Origin: an uncultured Lachnospiraceae bacterium | Lineage (GTDB): Bacteria; Bacillota; Clostridia; Lachnospirales; Lachnospiraceae | Assembly (NCBI GenBank): GCA_902783095.1 | Contig: CACZPX010000220.1 | Location: 1-6,610 of the forward strand | DNA: 6,610 bases | Direction: 5' to 3' | Shown: piece after piece, positions 4,702 through 6,610 of the stretch | Numbering within the stretch: position 1 is the first letter of the stretch | Layout: every line of letters begins with the position of its first letter | Made by a program: the position numbers and the translations under genes | The notes under the pieces: model-generated | Told to the model about the DNA's origin: nothing | What the model saw: the letters and a program-made list of their open reading frames with translations, nothing else | The model's database searches: none

Positions 4702-6610
4702 CTACGCCTTTTTGCCGTCTTCGGCATGCGCGCCGTCCCCGGCAAGGAGCTTTTCCACGTCCGCAAAGGGCGTGTTGCGGCCTTTCTGCAGGGTCCGCAG
4801 CGTCTGCGCGATCTGCGTGCCGGCGCGTTCCACCTCCTCGCGCAGCTCCGGCGCGGACATGCGCACCGCGCCCGCCCCGAAGATGATCACCTGCTCGATG
4901 GCGTCGGAGGTGGCCACGGTCACCGTCCCCTTCTTCTGCAGCTCGTGCGCAGTCTTTTCGATATACTGGTCCGCGGTCTCCGCCTCTTTGGTGTAGACGA
5001 CGTCGATGTTCGCGTGGCGCAGCACCTCTTCCCGGTGGCCCGCCAGCCGGTAGGCGTCGAACACCAGGATGATCTCCCGCTCCGTCACGCCGCGGTAGTT
5101 GGAGAGGATGTCCGCCAGCATGTCGCGCGCCGCGTCGATGCTCGCATCCGCCAGGTCCTTTAAGTCCTCCCAGGCAAAGATGATGTTGTAGCCGTCCACC
5201 AGCAGGTACTGCGTGCGGTCCGCACCCTTCTTCTTGTTCTCCTTATAGACGTATTCCTTATCCGGCTTGCGGAAGATCTCCCCCTCCGCGCCGGGTTTTC
5301 TGCGTTTCTTCTCCTCCCCGTAGGTGCGCCGGAAGATCTCCTCCAGTTCCTTGTCCAGCGCCGCGCCGGCGGCCATGCTCTTTTTTGCGGGCGCCAGCGC
5401 CGCCGTATTGGTGAGCCGCAGAGGCCGCTGCTTTAACACACCGGTCTCCACGTGCATGTAGTCTTTGACGCGGTCCCACTCCACGGGGAAGCCCGCGCCG
5501 TGCGCGCAGAACACGGAATAGGAAGGATTGGCCAGGTCCGCGTCCGGGTCGTAGCCGGAGGCCGCGATCACCTCCTCCGCGTTGTGGCATTCGCCGTAGC
5601 CGGACGGCCGCAGGGCGATCTGACCCGTTCCCGCGGTATAGGCCGCCAGCTCCGTGGCGTAGTGCCCTATGGCCGCGACCGGCGCGCGGCCGGTCAGCAC
5701 GGTCACGCCTTCCGCCGTCTCCGTGTTTTCAATGGTGCCGTTCATCAGGCCGATATCGTTCATAGCCCGGCCCAGTTTTTCGGCCGGGACTGTCAGTTCA
5801 AAGGCGTAGTAGGGCTCCAGCAGCACGCTCTGCGCCTGCATCAGCCCCTGGCGCACCGCGCGGTAGGTCGCCTCGCGAAAGTCGCCGCCCTCCGTGTGCT
5901 TTTCGTGGGCGCGGCCGCCTACCAGGGTGATGCGCATATCCGTGATCGGCGCGCCGATCAGCACGCCGCGGTGTTCCTTTTCAAACAGGTGCGTGACCAC
6001 CAGCCGCTGCCAGTTTTTGTCCAGCACCTCCGTGCGGCAGGCGGTATCGATCACCAGACCCTCGCCGCGCGGCAGCGGTTCCATCAGCAGATGGACCTCC
6101 GAATAGTGGCGCAGCGGTTCGTAGTGTCCCACGCCCTCCACGGTATTTTTGATGGTCTCTTTGTAGACCACGCTGCCCTTGCCGAAATCCGCCGTCACGC
6201 CAAAGCGCTCCTCTATGATCCTTTTTAGGACCTCCAGCTGGATCTCTCCCATCACCTTGCATTCGATGCTCTTTAAGGCCTCGTTCCAGCTCACGGAGAG
6301 CTCCGGTTCCTCCTCCGACAGTTCCAGCAGGTTTTTGTACATCACGTGCGGATCGATGCCGGGCGCCGGCCTGCATTCGTAGCGCAGCACCGGGACAAGC
6401 TGCGGCGTGACCGCGGCCTCCTCCGCGCCCAGGCCTTCGCCGGCAAAGGTGTGCTCCGGCCCCAGCAGGGCACAGACCGTCCCGGCCGGCGCCTCCGTAA
6501 CCGTCACGAAACTGCCGCCGGAGTACACGCGGATCTGGTCGATCTTCTCCGTAAAGCCCTTGTCCGGGCCCGTGGCGATCAGTTCCTTGGCCTTTAGGCT
6601 GCCGCCCGTC
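4702..6610 (-). CDS. EF-G/Tet(M)-like translation factor GTPase fused to a C-terminal YacP/Rae1-type NYN nuclease (5'-partial)
   Basis: The frame is open from the window edge to the TAG at 4704-4702, giving 635 visible residues. The GTP-binding domain lies outside, so its state is unknown. The first residues (LKAKELIATG...EKIDQIRVYSGGSF) match the end of domain II of EF-G-like factors. Domain III follows at about 75-152 (VMGEIQLEVLKRIIEERFGV). Domain IV is at about 155-262 and includes KHTEGGDFREATYRAVRQG (237-255). Domain V is at about 263-340, from LLEPYYAFELTVPAEKLGRA. An extension with VFCAHGAGFPVEWDRV (366-381) and a charged linker (about 400-465, with KKRRKPG and NKKKG) lead to an NYN domain at about 466-620. 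The nuclease part reads YLLVDGYNIIFAW, ILVFDAY, TKEAETADQYIEK and VATSDAIEQVIIFGAGA; acidic positions D472, D518, D547 and D569 are all present. YacP of Bacillus subtilis (Rae1) is a ribosome-associated A-site mRNA endonuclease. A ribosome-acting GTPase with built-in mRNA cleavage is therefore inferred. Automatic annotation may call it tetracycline ribosomal protection; the sequence alone does not support resistance. Confidence 0.9.
   Translation of the reverse strand, partial: TGGSLKAKELIATGPDKGFTEKIDQIRVYSGGSFVTVTEAPAGTVCALLGPEHTFAGEGLGAEEAAVTPQLVPVLRYECRPAPGIDPHVMYKNLLELSEEEPELSVSWNEALKSIECKVMGEIQLEVLKRIIEERFGVTADFGKGSVVYKETIKNTVEGVGHYEPLRHYSEVHLLMEPLPRGEGLVIDTACRTEVLDKNWQRLVVTHLFEKEHRGVLIGAPITDMRITLVGGRAHEKHTEGGDFREATYRAVRQGLMQAQSVLLEPYYAFELTVPAEKLGRAMNDIGLMNGTIENTETAEGVTVLTGRAPVAAIGHYATELAAYTAGTGQIALRPSGYGECHNAEEVIAASGYDPDADLANPSYSVFCAHGAGFPVEWDRVKDYMHVETGVLKQRPLRLTNTAALAPAKKSMAAGAALDKELEEIFRRTYGEEKKRRKPGAEGEIFRKPDKEYVYKENKKKGADRTQYLLVDGYNIIFAWEDLKDLADASIDAARDMLADILSNYRGVTEREIILVFDAYRLAGHREEVLRHANIDVVYTKEAETADQYIEKTAHELQKKGTVTVATSDAIEQVIIFGAGAVRMSAPELREEVERAGTQIAQTLRTLQKGRNTPFADVEKLLAGDGAHAEDGKKA

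Noticed and set aside
5452..6228. Plus-strand open frame of 258 codons opposite the GTPase-nuclease gene
   Set aside because: Antisense shadow of a strongly conserved coding region; composition rich in V, H, R, Q and no recognisable domain.
6526..6528. GTG at 6528 as the start of the GTPase-nuclease gene
   Set aside because: The frame remains open to the window edge and the upstream residues (KELIATG...EKIDQIR) match EF-G domain II, so this GTG is an internal valine codon; no Shine-Dalgarno sequence precedes it.
4702..6610. Calling this gene a tetracycline resistance determinant
   Set aside because: The G domain is not visible, the domain IV tip differs from Tet(M), and the fused NYN nuclease is foreign to classical resistance proteins. 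Similarity alone does not justify the call.

Overview
The window is a GC-rich bacterial stretch with all five genes on the minus strand, so transcription runs from the high-coordinate end to position 1. Shine-Dalgarno sites are strong and purine-rich (AAGGAG, AAGGAGG). The best taxonomic clue is a translation-factor GTPase fused to a YacP/NYN nuclease domain. Together with a MATE pump of the Gram-positive type, it points to a Clostridia-class Firmicute, probably Lachnospiraceae or a relative, possibly from the gut. No rRNA, tRNA, CRISPR array, transposase or phage gene is visible.

Layout in order of transcription. (1) 6610-4702: the 3' two-thirds of an EF-G/Tet(M)-like translational GTPase fused to a C-terminal Rae1/YacP-type NYN endonuclease domain; its N-terminal G domain lies outside the window. 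(2) 4701-4619: a short spacer holding three stem-loops in direct succession. (3) 4618-3434: an MFS transporter with an uncertain start. (4) 3433-3351: a spacer with an imperfect palindromic repeat, starting a few bases after the MFS stop. (5) 3350-1968: a MATE-family Na+/H+-drug antiporter with a GTG start. (6) 1967-1918: a shorter copy of the same repeat, abutting the MATE stop. (7) 1917-1036: a proline iminopeptidase-type alpha/beta hydrolase. (8) 992-1: a low-specificity threonine aldolase-type PLP lyase, broken by an apparent one-base deletion near 332-337 and running off the window.

The four spacers are about 43 to 83 bases, all genes share one direction, and no convincing promoter or intrinsic terminator separates them on the minus strand. 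Co-transcription is therefore possible. The gene functions do not form an obvious pathway: two amino-acid or peptide enzymes, two transporters and a ribosome-acting factor look more like a housekeeping or stress neighbourhood than a dedicated system.

The most notable object is the GTPase-nuclease fusion. It appears to join a factor that would enter the ribosomal A site to a domain homologous to an enzyme known to cut mRNA in the A site, and it keeps all four acidic NYN positions. Second are the threonine aldolase frameshift and the pair of repeats placed directly after stop codons.
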